Assembly: GCA_903642215.1 (NCBI GenBank)
Contig: CAHJWG010000001.1
Coordinates: 372,001-436,000, forward strand
Reading direction: 5' to 3'
Length of the DNA stretch: 64,000 bases
From: Sphingobacteriaceae bacterium
GTDB lineage: Bacteria > Bacteroidota > Bacteroidia > Sphingobacteriales > Sphingobacteriaceae
This document shows, piece after piece, positions 43,977 through 50,903 of the stretch (positions are counted from its first letter, which is position 1; each line of letters begins with the position of its first letter). Made by a program: the position numbers and the translations under genes. The notes below the pieces were generated by a model. It saw nothing but the letters and a program-made list of their open reading frames with translations. It was not told the origin of the DNA and searched no databases.

Positions 43977-44998
43977 CAGGTTAAAGTTTCTTCTTCGGTT
44001 ACCGCTTTTAATCCTGCAACCGAAACCGGTTTGCGGTGCCAGTAAGAAGCCAGTACAGAACCAGTTACATTCATCAGCGGGCCAAATACGGCCGGTGCCA
44101 AACCAACCGTGGCCATCTTCCCCATTTCTTTGGCCAGCCCGGAAGCTAAACCGCCGTTTTGCATGCCAACTTCTATCGCCATCGTACGGCAATCGCGCTC
44201 ATCCATTTTAAATAATCTACCAGACCAGTAACCAAAAGTATAGCCTAATAAATTATGGATCAAAACCAGTCCGATCAGTGCAAAACCAATATGCAGCAGG
44301 CTATCCCGGCCGGCAGCGGTAATAATGACGATGATAAAAGTGATGCCGAACATCGAAACCAAAGGCATTAAGTTATCCAGCCATTTAACTTTTCCGGAAA
44401 ATAATTTATTAAATAATAAACCGCCGCCAATCGGGATGATTACCATTTTGGTAATGTCCCACATCATATTTAAAACCTTTATTTCGATAAATGCGCCGGC
44501 GAAAAGCTTCATCAAAAGCGGCGTAAAAAACGGGGAAAGTAAGGTAGAAACCGCGGTAATGGTGATGGATAAAGCCAGATTTGCTTTCGCTAAATAAGAA
44601 ATTACGTTGGAAGCCATGCCGTTTGGCGAGCAGCCGATCAGGATAATTCCGGCAGCAATCTCAGGCGGGAAACCACTGATGCTGGCTAAAGTAAAACCCA
44701 GTAAAGGCATGATCATAAAATGGCTGAACACGCCGATAACAACGCCTTTCGGCATTTTTACCACGCCCACAAAATCATGAAAACTCATGGAAGTGCCCAT
44801 GCCGAACATAATCAGCTGGATGAGCGGCGTGATCAAAACAGCAAATTTGAACCCGTTAAATTCTACAAAATACTGTGGATAACACAAAGCCGTGGTAACC
44901 GCCGCAAAAATTAACATGGTGTAAGAAAAGCCTTTCAGAACCGGTGAAAACCGAAAGGCAGCAGCCAGGGCTACAAATACAATAATTAAAAAGTTCAT
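43976..44998 (-). CDS. Bile acid:sodium symporter family transporter
   Basis: 340 residues with about nine transmembrane helices of the BASS/SBF family. Signature segments are FGMGTSMSFHDFVGVVKMPKGVVIG near residues 65-90, PPEIAAGIILIGCSPNGMASNVISYLAKANLALSITIT near 110-150 with the family's conserved crossover region GCSPNGMASNV, and CRTMAIEVGMQNGGLASGLA near 265-285 with the second crossover EVGMQNGGLA. Members carry bile acids, pantoate, pyruvate or other organic acids with Na+. In this operon it probably imports the acid end-product made in the periplasm. It begins 4 bp after the RraA-like gene ends. Confidence 0.85.
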   Translation of the reverse strand: MNFLIIVFVALAAAFRFSPVLKGFSYTMLIFAAVTTALCYPQYFVEFNGFKFAVLITPLIQLIMFGMGTSMSFHDFVGVVKMPKGVVIGVFSHFMIMPLLGFTLASISGFPPEIAAGIILIGCSPNGMASNVISYLAKANLALSITITAVSTLLSPFFTPLLMKLFAGAFIEIKVLNMMWDITKMVIIPIGGGLLFNKLFSGKVKWLDNLMPLVSMFGITFIIVIITAAGRDSLLHIGFALIGLVLIHNLLGYTFGYWSGRLFKMDERDCRTMAIEVGMQNGGLASGLAKEMGKMATVGLAPAVFGPLMNVTGSVLASYWHRKPVSVAGLKAVTEEETLT

Positions 44999-45002
44999 CA
45001 GC

Positions 45003-45938
45003 TTACCAGGTTCTTTTTTTCATAAACTGATCCAATTGCGTCCTTGTTATTTTAGCATCTCCGGTATGCTGATCCTGCCATTTCATAAATGCTTCTTTTA
45101 TGGTATCATTCCACTGACTGTCGATTTCTCCCGTGCTAAACTTTCCGGCTTTAAGCATTTCGTGACTGAATTTATCACGCAGGGCAATAAATTCTGCCGT
45201 TGCAACAACGGTTTCGGCCAAATGTGCCGGAATAAACAGCACGCCTTCTTTTTCGGAAATTACCAAATCTCCCGGTAAAACCATCGCATGGCCGATACGG
45301 ATCGGTGTATTTAAGCCGATCAAAACCATCTCTTCCAGATAAGAAGGATCAAAATCCCGGACGAAAGCATTAAAACCTTTGATCTGGCCCAAGCCCTGCA
45401 AATCTCGCGCAGCACCATCAAAAATTACACCGTTGCCGGATTTATTGAAAATTGAATTTCCCAGGTTGTCGCCAATCAAAGTGCCGCCGGCAATTTTGCC
45501 AAAACCATCCGCCACATAAACATCGCCTTTGGTTAATACATCAATCGGCCAGGCGTTGGTATTACCTTTACGGCCCTGTTTTTGGCCTCTTTCCTTAATA
45601 TTTTTTTCGATATCCGGGCGGCTGGGCATAAACATAGCCGTTACCGCGCGGCCAACCACCGGCACATCATCATGCACTAATTTCCAGTTTCCTTCAAACT
45701 GGTTGTTGTAGCCTTCGTTTCGTAAAACCGTCCATGCTTCTTCTATACCTATATTTTTTGCCCGCGCAATTAAATCATCAGCAACCTTTGGCCTTCCGTC
45801 TGCAAAACGTTCTCCTTTCCAGGCAGATGTTAAAAATATCAGTTCCTCTTTGGGAATAGTCTGGGCGGCAGCTGTATTGTAAAAATTGATCACAAGCAGC
45901 GGTATCATCAAAAATAAAAGTATGCCGGGTTTCATCAT
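45003..45938 (-). CDS. Exported RraA-family protein (aldolase-like)
   Basis: 311 residues, longer than cytoplasmic RraA (about 160), with a signal peptide (IPLLVINFYNTAAAQ, cleavage near 26). The RraA/HMG-aldolase core is present: VGRAVTAMFMPSRPD near 105, GDVYVADGFGKIAGGTLIGDNLGNSIFNKSGNGVIFDGAARDLQGL near 143-195 with the metal-binding Arg-Asp (GAARDLQG), and GLNTPIRIGHAMVLPGDLVISEKEGVLFIPA near 215-250. Family enzymes include 4-hydroxy-4-methyl-2-oxoglutarate and oxaloacetate-type aldolases, and some regulate RNase E. Export rules out the RNase E role here. By context it may cleave a keto-sugar acid (inference). Confidence 0.8.
   Translation of the reverse strand: MMKPGILLFLMIPLLVINFYNTAAAQTIPKEELIFLTSAWKGERFADGRPKVADDLIARAKNIGIEEAWTVLRNEGYNNQFEGNWKLVHDDVPVVGRAVTAMFMPSRPDIEKNIKERGQKQGRKGNTNAWPIDVLTKGDVYVADGFGKIAGGTLIGDNLGNSIFNKSGNGVIFDGAARDLQGLGQIKGFNAFVRDFDPSYLEEMVLIGLNTPIRIGHAMVLPGDLVISEKEGVLFIPAHLAETVVATAEFIALRDKFSHEMLKAGKFSTGEIDSQWNDTIKEAFMKWQDQHTGDAKITRTQLDQFMKKRTW
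45089..45102. repeat. Dispersed 14-mer copy inside the RraA-like gene
   Basis: ATGCTTCTTTTATG, one mismatch, read as TIKEAF on the minus strand. A further two-mismatch copy in the same gene (45734-45747) reads GIEEAW. Confidence 0.45.
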
Positions 45939-45946
45939 TTTTATGG

Positions 45947-45960
45947 GATAAAAGAAGTAT
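45947..45960 (+). repeat. Dispersed 14-mer copy just upstream of the RraA-like gene
   Basis: GATAAAAGAAGTAT, one mismatch, preceded by TTTTTA plus TGG. It sits 9 bp before the RraA-like ATG, in the place a ribosome binding site would occupy, in the 48-bp operon gap. Confidence 0.7.
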
Positions 45961-45986
45961 TGCTGATCAATTCTACTAAAATTATT

Positions 45987-47279
45987 TTAATGTGTTTGAG
46001 ATTTCTGCGCTCTCTGATTGCGCTCGATAACCACTTTAGGCGGATAAACCGGATTGGCTATGCCGTTTAAATCGTAAACAATTTTGCCCGCACGGATCGT
46101 CATTTCGCATTCCAGTTTTTTACTGGCGGCTAACTTGTAACCCGTGTAATCAAACAAGCCGAATTTGCCTTCCCGCAGGTTTAAAATAGCCACATCGGCA
46201 TCTGTTCCTACGGTTAAATTGCCCAGTTCCGGGCGGTTAATTTCTTTTGCCGGATTAGCCGTACTTGCCCGGATCACGCTTTTTAAATCCATGCCCATCG
46301 CTAAAAATTTAGACATGATGGTTAGCATATCTTTCATCGCATTGTTCATGCTGCCAACGTGGATATCGGTACTGATAGAATTTGGGAAAAACCCTTCTTT
46401 AGCTGCCGGGATAGCCTGCGAATAGGCAAAACTGATCCCGCCGTAACCTACATCAAAATAAATTCCGCGTTTTCTGGCTTCCCAAACAAACGGCTTTACT
46501 TTTTGGGTTAACAGATCAACAATATATTCCCGGCCGCCTAACTGGCCAAAACAATGCGTAAAAATATCGCCCGGCCGGAGGTGTTTCAAAAATAATTCTT
46601 CTATTGATAAAGGCGGATTGCTGCCTCCGAAATCAATCATTAACGGGATGCCGTCTGCTTGTTTGGAAGCTTCCACCGCATGGTCAACCGGTGTCCATTC
46701 GTGTCCTTCAAAATGCGCAACTTTGTATCCCACAATCAAATCTTTATAGCGTTTGGCTATAACTGCAGCCATGTGCGGGTCCATATCCATCGTATTTTGT
46801 TCGTAACTGCCGCGCATCCCTTCGCCAACAATATTTAAAAAAGCCAGCACACGGGTTTGCGACTGATCAATGGTTTGCGCTTTAAACGTAGGGAAAGTGC
46901 GCCAGCCCGAACTCCCGGCATCAACAACCGTGGTAACGCCGTTACGAAACGTAAAACCATCCGGCGGAAGCGCCAGGTTGCCGTTTTCGTAAGCATGGTC
47001 AGGCTCTGTTCCCCAAAAATTATGAGAATGGATATCAATCAAACCCGGCGTAACATAAAGCCCTTTTGCATCAACCACCTGAAGCCCTTTTTCAAGATCG
47101 ATATTTTCGGCAACGAGCATAATTTTTCCGTCGCTGATGGCAATATCCGTTACCTTGTCTATATTATTTAAAGGATCAATTACATGGCCGCCTTTGATAA
47201 TGATAGCATAAGTTTGGGCCATTAAATTCCACTGCCCAAAGCATAAAAAAAATGGCAGTAAAAGAAGTATTTTCCGCAT
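45987..47279 (-). CDS. Exported amidohydrolase/deacetylase (COG3964, EF_0837-like)
   Basis: 430 residues from ATG 47279, chosen over 47312 because it begins the signal peptide (ILLLLPFFLCFGQWNLMAQ). It is an amidohydrolase-superfamily TIM barrel of the group wrongly called dihydroorotase: HxH in GLIDIHSHNFWG near 80, GVTTVVDAGSSGWRTFPTF near 115, a likely carboxylated Lys in IVGYKVAHFEGHEW near 185, FTHCFGQLGG near 240, and the catalytic Asp in SISTDIHVGSMNNAM near 305. Characterised relatives deacetylate N-acetyl-D-amino acids and acetyl-hydroxy acids. It forms a pair with the PLP enzyme upstream, as in the EF_0837/EF_0838 gene pair. Its export is notable. Confidence 0.85.
   Translation of the reverse strand: MRKILLLLPFFLCFGQWNLMAQTYAIIIKGGHVIDPLNNIDKVTDIAISDGKIMLVAENIDLEKGLQVVDAKGLYVTPGLIDIHSHNFWGTEPDHAYENGNLALPPDGFTFRNGVTTVVDAGSSGWRTFPTFKAQTIDQSQTRVLAFLNIVGEGMRGSYEQNTMDMDPHMAAVIAKRYKDLIVGYKVAHFEGHEWTPVDHAVEASKQADGIPLMIDFGGSNPPLSIEELFLKHLRPGDIFTHCFGQLGGREYIVDLLTQKVKPFVWEARKRGIYFDVGYGGISFAYSQAIPAAKEGFFPNSISTDIHVGSMNNAMKDMLTIMSKFLAMGMDLKSVIRASTANPAKEINRPELGNLTVGTDADVAILNLREGKFGLFDYTGYKLAASKKLECEMTIRAGKIVYDLNGIANPVYPPKVVIERNQRAQKSQTH
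47257..47270 (+). repeat. Degenerate repeat copy in a signal-peptide region
   Basis: AGTAAAAGAAGTAT, three mismatches, read on the minus strand as ILLLLP in the amidohydrolase signal peptide, the same reading as in the VCBS protein. Confidence 0.3.
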
Positions 47280-47332
47280 AACAAGATTAGAAAATTTTAT
47301 TTCCGGTATCATTTTGAAGCAGATTTTATCCG

Positions 47333-47346
47333 CATAAAAGAAGCAT
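47333..47346 (+). repeat. Dispersed 14-mer copy in an operon gap
   Basis: CATAAAAGAAGCAT, one mismatch, preceded by TTTTA at one base more than the usual spacing. It lies between the PLP-enzyme stop-proximal region and the amidohydrolase start. Confidence 0.65.
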
Positions 47347-47367
47347 CTGTAAATAATTAGCGAGGCT

Positions 47368-48576
47368 TTAAACCGCTTGCTGCAATATTTCTTTTACACG
47401 TTTTGCCACCACATCTACCTGATCCGGGCGCAGTAAAACCACACCGATATTCAGTTTCTGGTCGTTGCCGTTTGCCACTATACTTGGCGTACCGTTTTTT
47501 AGGGCGACAAGCACTTCCTGCGGTTTAATTTTTACTTTGTTGGGATCCCATGTTACATCGAGGCTTGGAAAAGCATTGGCCGGACCCGGATCAATATGGG
47601 TTGCTGTTTTTACCGATGAAATTGTTTCCAGCTGCGAGCCGATCCTTTTGGCACGGGTTAACCAATCTTCCCATTCTTTTTTATGATCCCGCTCCAGGTA
47701 AGATTTCAACGCCGCATACATGCCGAACATTTCTTCTTTGTTCACCTTCATCGGGCGGCCGATCGGTGCTTCGTGCGGACTATGGTTTAAACGTGCCGCT
47801 GTAATTAAGTCTTTCCGGCCAAATAACAGGCCGGCACTTTGCGGCCCGCGCATCATTTTTCCACCGGAAAAAGTAATTAGATCATAACCCAATTTCTGGA
47901 ATTTAAACAGGTTTTCTACCGGCGGCACATCAGCCGCAGCATCCAGGAAAGTAGGGATATTGTGCTTTTTGGAGATGGCTAAAAAATCTTCGTGCGTAAC
48001 ACTGCTTTTTTCTGCTGCATTAAAAAACAAAGCCATTACCGTGTTTGAGTTGAAAGCTTTATCCATTTCTGCCGGGCCTTCTACTTCAATAATTTTGGCC
48101 CCGGTTGTACTTACCGCCTGGTCAAAAAGATAACGATGCGATTTTTGCATAATCACTTCCGCTCGCGGCCCCGGCAGGTTCGGCAGCTGTTTAATCTTAT
48201 CCGCATTGGTACCCGTAATACAAGCCGCCGTACCCAAAAGCATCGCGCAAGCCGCACCGGAAGTTACCATTGCCGCTTCAACTTTTAGCATTTCTGCAAT
48301 TTTTGCGCCTACTTTATCCTGCAGTTCATACATGTTTGCAAAATCGTGCGAAGTAGAATTGATGGCTTCCAAAACTTCCGGCATCATCAGCGAACCTGAT
48401 AAAAAAGTCATGGTAACGCCGGCATTTATGGTTGGCGTAACGCCTAATTCTTTAAATAAATCGCGTTTTGGCGTTACCGGTGCTTCGGCAACTGCATCAA
48501 GCGGAAAAGCGCTCCCGATGAATCCTCCAACTAACGGGAGTGCGGTAAGGCCCTTAATAACGTCTCTGCGTTTCAT
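47368..48576 (-). CDS. SelA-like PLP enzyme with Tat-type signal (EF_0838/DgaE-like)
   Basis: 402 residues of the fold-type I PLP family once named selenocysteine-synthase-like (COG1921). The N-terminus KRRDVIKGLTALPLVGGFIGSAFP is a twin-arginine signal, so the enzyme is probably exported already folded with its cofactor. Active-site marks are INAGVTMTFLSGS near 50-62, MVTSGAACAMLLGTAA near 103-118, Asp212 in TFLDAAAD (pyridine nitrogen) and Lys240 in DLITFSGGKMMRGPQSAGLLFG (Schiff base). Relatives include D-glucosaminate-6-phosphate ammonia-lyase, which yields a keto-deoxy acid through an enamine. It is 35 bp from the RidA gene, whose product hydrolyses enamines. Confidence 0.85.
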   Translation of the reverse strand: MKRRDVIKGLTALPLVGGFIGSAFPLDAVAEAPVTPKRDLFKELGVTPTINAGVTMTFLSGSLMMPEVLEAINSTSHDFANMYELQDKVGAKIAEMLKVEAAMVTSGAACAMLLGTAACITGTNADKIKQLPNLPGPRAEVIMQKSHRYLFDQAVSTTGAKIIEVEGPAEMDKAFNSNTVMALFFNAAEKSSVTHEDFLAISKKHNIPTFLDAAADVPPVENLFKFQKLGYDLITFSGGKMMRGPQSAGLLFGRKDLITAARLNHSPHEAPIGRPMKVNKEEMFGMYAALKSYLERDHKKEWEDWLTRAKRIGSQLETISSVKTATHIDPGPANAFPSLDVTWDPNKVKIKPQEVLVALKNGTPSIVANGNDQKLNIGVVLLRPDQVDVVAKRVKEILQQAV

Positions 48577-48611
48577 GTTATATTTTTAAATGATGATATT
48601 TTAAGCTGATT

Positions 48612-49076
48612 TTATACGTAAGCGATGCAATCCATTTCTACCAGAGAATTTCCCGGCACGCCGCCTTTAGCAACGGCAACGGTGGTACGAACGGGTGGTT
48701 TTTTACCGAAACGGCCTTTGTAAACTTCGTTCATGCCGGCATAATCTGCAATATCGTTAAGATATACATTTACCTTGAGCACTTTTTCCATCGATGAACC
48801 AGCTTTAACCAGCTCGCTTTCCAGCAATTTCAATACAATTTCTGTATGCGCTTTGATCTCGAAAGGTGCAATATGCGCACCCTGACCGGCTACAAAAACC
48901 ATGTTTCCTAATTTGGTGGAACCGGAAAATAAGGGCACGTCCTGGTGGTTGGTTACGTTGTTAACTTCCTTTTCATCATGATCCAAAACGTTTGCTTTTG
49001 CAGATAAACCAAATACAGAAACCCCTGCCAGGGAAGCTAACATTTTTTTTAAAATTGATCGTCGCGCTGTTTGCAT
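48612..49076 (-). CDS. RidA-family protein with Tat-type signal
   Basis: 154 residues. The N-terminus ARRSILKKMLASLAGVSVFGLSAKA is a twin-arginine-like export signal, unusual because RidA proteins normally work in the cytoplasm. The RidA core follows (about 45-154): VPLFSGSTKLGNMVFVAGQGAH, LLESELVKAGSSMEKVLKVNVYLNDI, the substrate-binding Arg in PPVRTTVAVA, and LVEMDCIAYV at the end. RidA hydrolyses reactive enamines or imines released by PLP-dependent ammonia-lyases. As the first gene of the operon, next to an exported PLP enzyme, it would do this outside the cytoplasm. Confidence 0.85.
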   Translation of the reverse strand: MQTARRSILKKMLASLAGVSVFGLSAKANVLDHDEKEVNNVTNHQDVPLFSGSTKLGNMVFVAGQGAHIAPFEIKAHTEIVLKLLESELVKAGSSMEKVLKVNVYLNDIADYAGMNEVYKGRFGKKPPVRTTVAVAKGGVPGNSLVEMDCIAYV

Positions 49077-49182
49077 AAATATTTACAGTAATGTTATGTT
49101 TTTAAATTTTTTAAAAAGATAGGCTATTATTTTTAAATTTAAAATTGCTTTTCATTTTTTTTCAGAAGGATGGAAAAAGGCT

Positions 49183-49264
49183 GGTAAAAACAGTACGCCA
49201 TCGCAAAGATTAATTGCGCTTATACTTATTTATTTTTGTGTTTTAACAGGATGCTTCTTTTACC
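49183..49264. repeat. Mixed inverted pair (ACAG forward, GAAG reverse)
   Basis: GGTAAAAACAGTAC (49183-49196) faces ATGCTTCTTTTACC (49251-49264, followed by GCA and TAAAAAT). The two sub-types would pair imperfectly, suggesting that pairing is not always the point of the arrangement. It lies upstream of the RidA operon, where its promoter should be. Confidence 0.6.
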
Positions 49265-49301
49265 GCATAAAAATAAAGGTAATCCGTTTTAAAATTAAAA
49301 A

Positions 49302-49334
49302 GATTTGCAGTTGATGAAATATCAACTGCAAATC
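49302..49334 (-). terminator. Intrinsic terminator of the second SusCD operon
   Basis: The perfect 14-bp arms GATTTGCAGTTGAT (49302-49315) and ATCAACTGCAAATC (49321-49334) have a 5-nt loop. On the minus strand the hairpin is followed by a U-rich stretch, and it lies 24 bp after the SusD stop. It is a classic terminator and does not use the dispersed 14-mer. Confidence 0.85.
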
Positions 49335-49357
49335 AACCTTATAAATACCAATATAAA

Positions 49358-50902
49358 TTAAGGTTTATCCCACCAAATCCTGGTTAAAAAATCATCTGCT
49401 CCCTGGCGCGCAATGGCAGCTTTGTAGGAAGCAGAATTTAAGTTTTGTTCTGAAACAGGATAAAGCATCCGCCTAAAAATTAAGCCGCCGGTAGCATTGC
49501 CCGGATAATTATTTGGCACCAAAGCCGGATAACCGGTGCGGCGGTAAGTTGCAAAAACTTCCTGTGCATCCGGGAAAATGCCTACCCAAAACTGGGTATA
49601 AATCTGCTGCATTTGCTGGGCAAAAGTACCGGCTGTATTTAGCTGGTGCGCATTAGCGTAAGCAGTAATCTGGCTGGTGGTTATTGTTCCCGGCGCACCT
49701 GCAATAATGGCCCACTGGCGCATAGCCGCACTGATGCCGTTTTGATAAGATGCCGTTACCGTTGCACCGCTGTACCAGCCGCGTAAAGCTGCTTCGGAAA
49801 GTAAAAAGTAGGATTCGGCAGCTGTAAAAACCAATCTTGGCGAGGATAAAAGAAGCAGTGTGTTTTGGCGAGGTTCGGAATAAGTTACAAAATCTGTTGG
49901 CCTGGCACTTAAAGTTGCCGGCATTCCTTTCTGGTTGGCAGAAGTTGTATCGGCAGTTCCCGTGGTGTAAACCACAGAAATGGTAGCCAGTCGCGGGTCT
50001 TTGTTTGTTTTTAAATAATTGATAAACACATCCTGATATTTTCCGCCTTCGGTATTGCTGCTTCCGTTTGCTTTGATATAATCAGAATTAAGCAGCGTTA
50101 AAGCCAGCGGATTTTTGTTGATATCCTGACCGGAACCCACGTAAGCTACTTTGGCAATATCGGCATCGGCAGTAATTACGCCGCCGGCAATTGCTTTGGT
50201 AACCCAAGTTTGCGCCGCGGCAGCATCAACTTTAGTCATCCGCATGCCTAAACGAAGCATTAGGGAATAGGCAAACTTTTTCCACTGTGTTGTATTGCCG
50301 CCATAAATTAGATCAGATGCGCCAAAGGTTGTTTTAGCAGCATCTAAACTTGCAGCAGAAGCATCCAATTCAGCAAGCATGTTGGCGTAAATATCTTTCT
50401 GGGCATCGTAAACCGGTGTGTAAATACTGCTGTTGTAACCTTGCCCGGCCTGAGAATACGGGATATCACCGTAAAGATCTGTTAGCCGGCTAAAGCAGTA
50501 CACGCGCCAAATCCTGGCTTCGGCCAACAGGTTTACTTTGGATGCATCGCCGGTTACCGCTTTAATTACTTCGCCTATTTCGTTAATTTCGTTTGGATAA
50601 GCACTGCTGAAAGCTCCCGATGAGGCATTGCTTTGGCTCTGTATATATTTGGATCCAAAACCGGCAACATCATTATAACTGGTTGTGTATTGCATGGTGC
50701 CCAGCAGCAGGTTTAGCATGTTGGTAGTGCCGTCGTACTGTGCTTTAGAAAAAATGAACTGCGGCGTACTGGCTGCAACAGCATCCGGGTTGGTGTTTAG
50801 CTCTACAAAGTTTTTGGTACAGGAGGATAACCCGATTGTTAAACCGGATACCAATACTGTTTTTATCAGGTATTTATTTAGGAAGTTCTTCATCAGGTTC
50901 AT
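49358..50902 (-). CDS. SusD-like lipoprotein of the second SusCD pair
   Basis: 514 residues with a lipoprotein signal (TVLVSGLTIGLSSCTKN, Cys near 28). ATG 50893 is an alternative start. It belongs to the SusD-like_2/3 group: FVELNTNPDAVAASTPQFIFSKAQ near 32-55, a LLAEARIWRVYCFSRLTDLYGDIPYSQ helix pair near 123-150, WKKFAYSLMLRLGMRM near 205-220, and AAESYFLLSEAALRGW near 355-370. It caps the SusC barrel whose gene ends 1 bp upstream. Two repeat copies lie inside the gene (49845, read LLLLSS; 50854, in the signal peptide). Confidence 0.9.
   Translation of the reverse strand: MNLMKNFLNKYLIKTVLVSGLTIGLSSCTKNFVELNTNPDAVAASTPQFIFSKAQYDGTTNMLNLLLGTMQYTTSYNDVAGFGSKYIQSQSNASSGAFSSAYPNEINEIGEVIKAVTGDASKVNLLAEARIWRVYCFSRLTDLYGDIPYSQAGQGYNSSIYTPVYDAQKDIYANMLAELDASAASLDAAKTTFGASDLIYGGNTTQWKKFAYSLMLRLGMRMTKVDAAAAQTWVTKAIAGGVITADADIAKVAYVGSGQDINKNPLALTLLNSDYIKANGSSNTEGGKYQDVFINYLKTNKDPRLATISVVYTTGTADTTSANQKGMPATLSARPTDFVTYSEPRQNTLLLLSSPRLVFTAAESYFLLSEAALRGWYSGATVTASYQNGISAAMRQWAIIAGAPGTITTSQITAYANAHQLNTAGTFAQQMQQIYTQFWVGIFPDAQEVFATYRRTGYPALVPNNYPGNATGGLIFRRMLYPVSEQNLNSASYKAAIARQGADDFLTRIWWDKP
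49845..49858 (+). repeat. Dispersed 14-mer copy inside the susD-like gene
   Basis: GATAAAAGAAGCAG, one mismatch, read on the minus strand as LLLLSS. This is the third of three reading frames used by coding copies. Confidence 0.6.
50854..50867 (-). repeat. ACAG-type repeat copy in the SusD signal peptide
   Basis: ATACTGTTTTTATC, read on the coding strand as LIKTVL at the start of the hydrophobic segment. Confidence 0.4.
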
Positions 50903-50903
50903 G

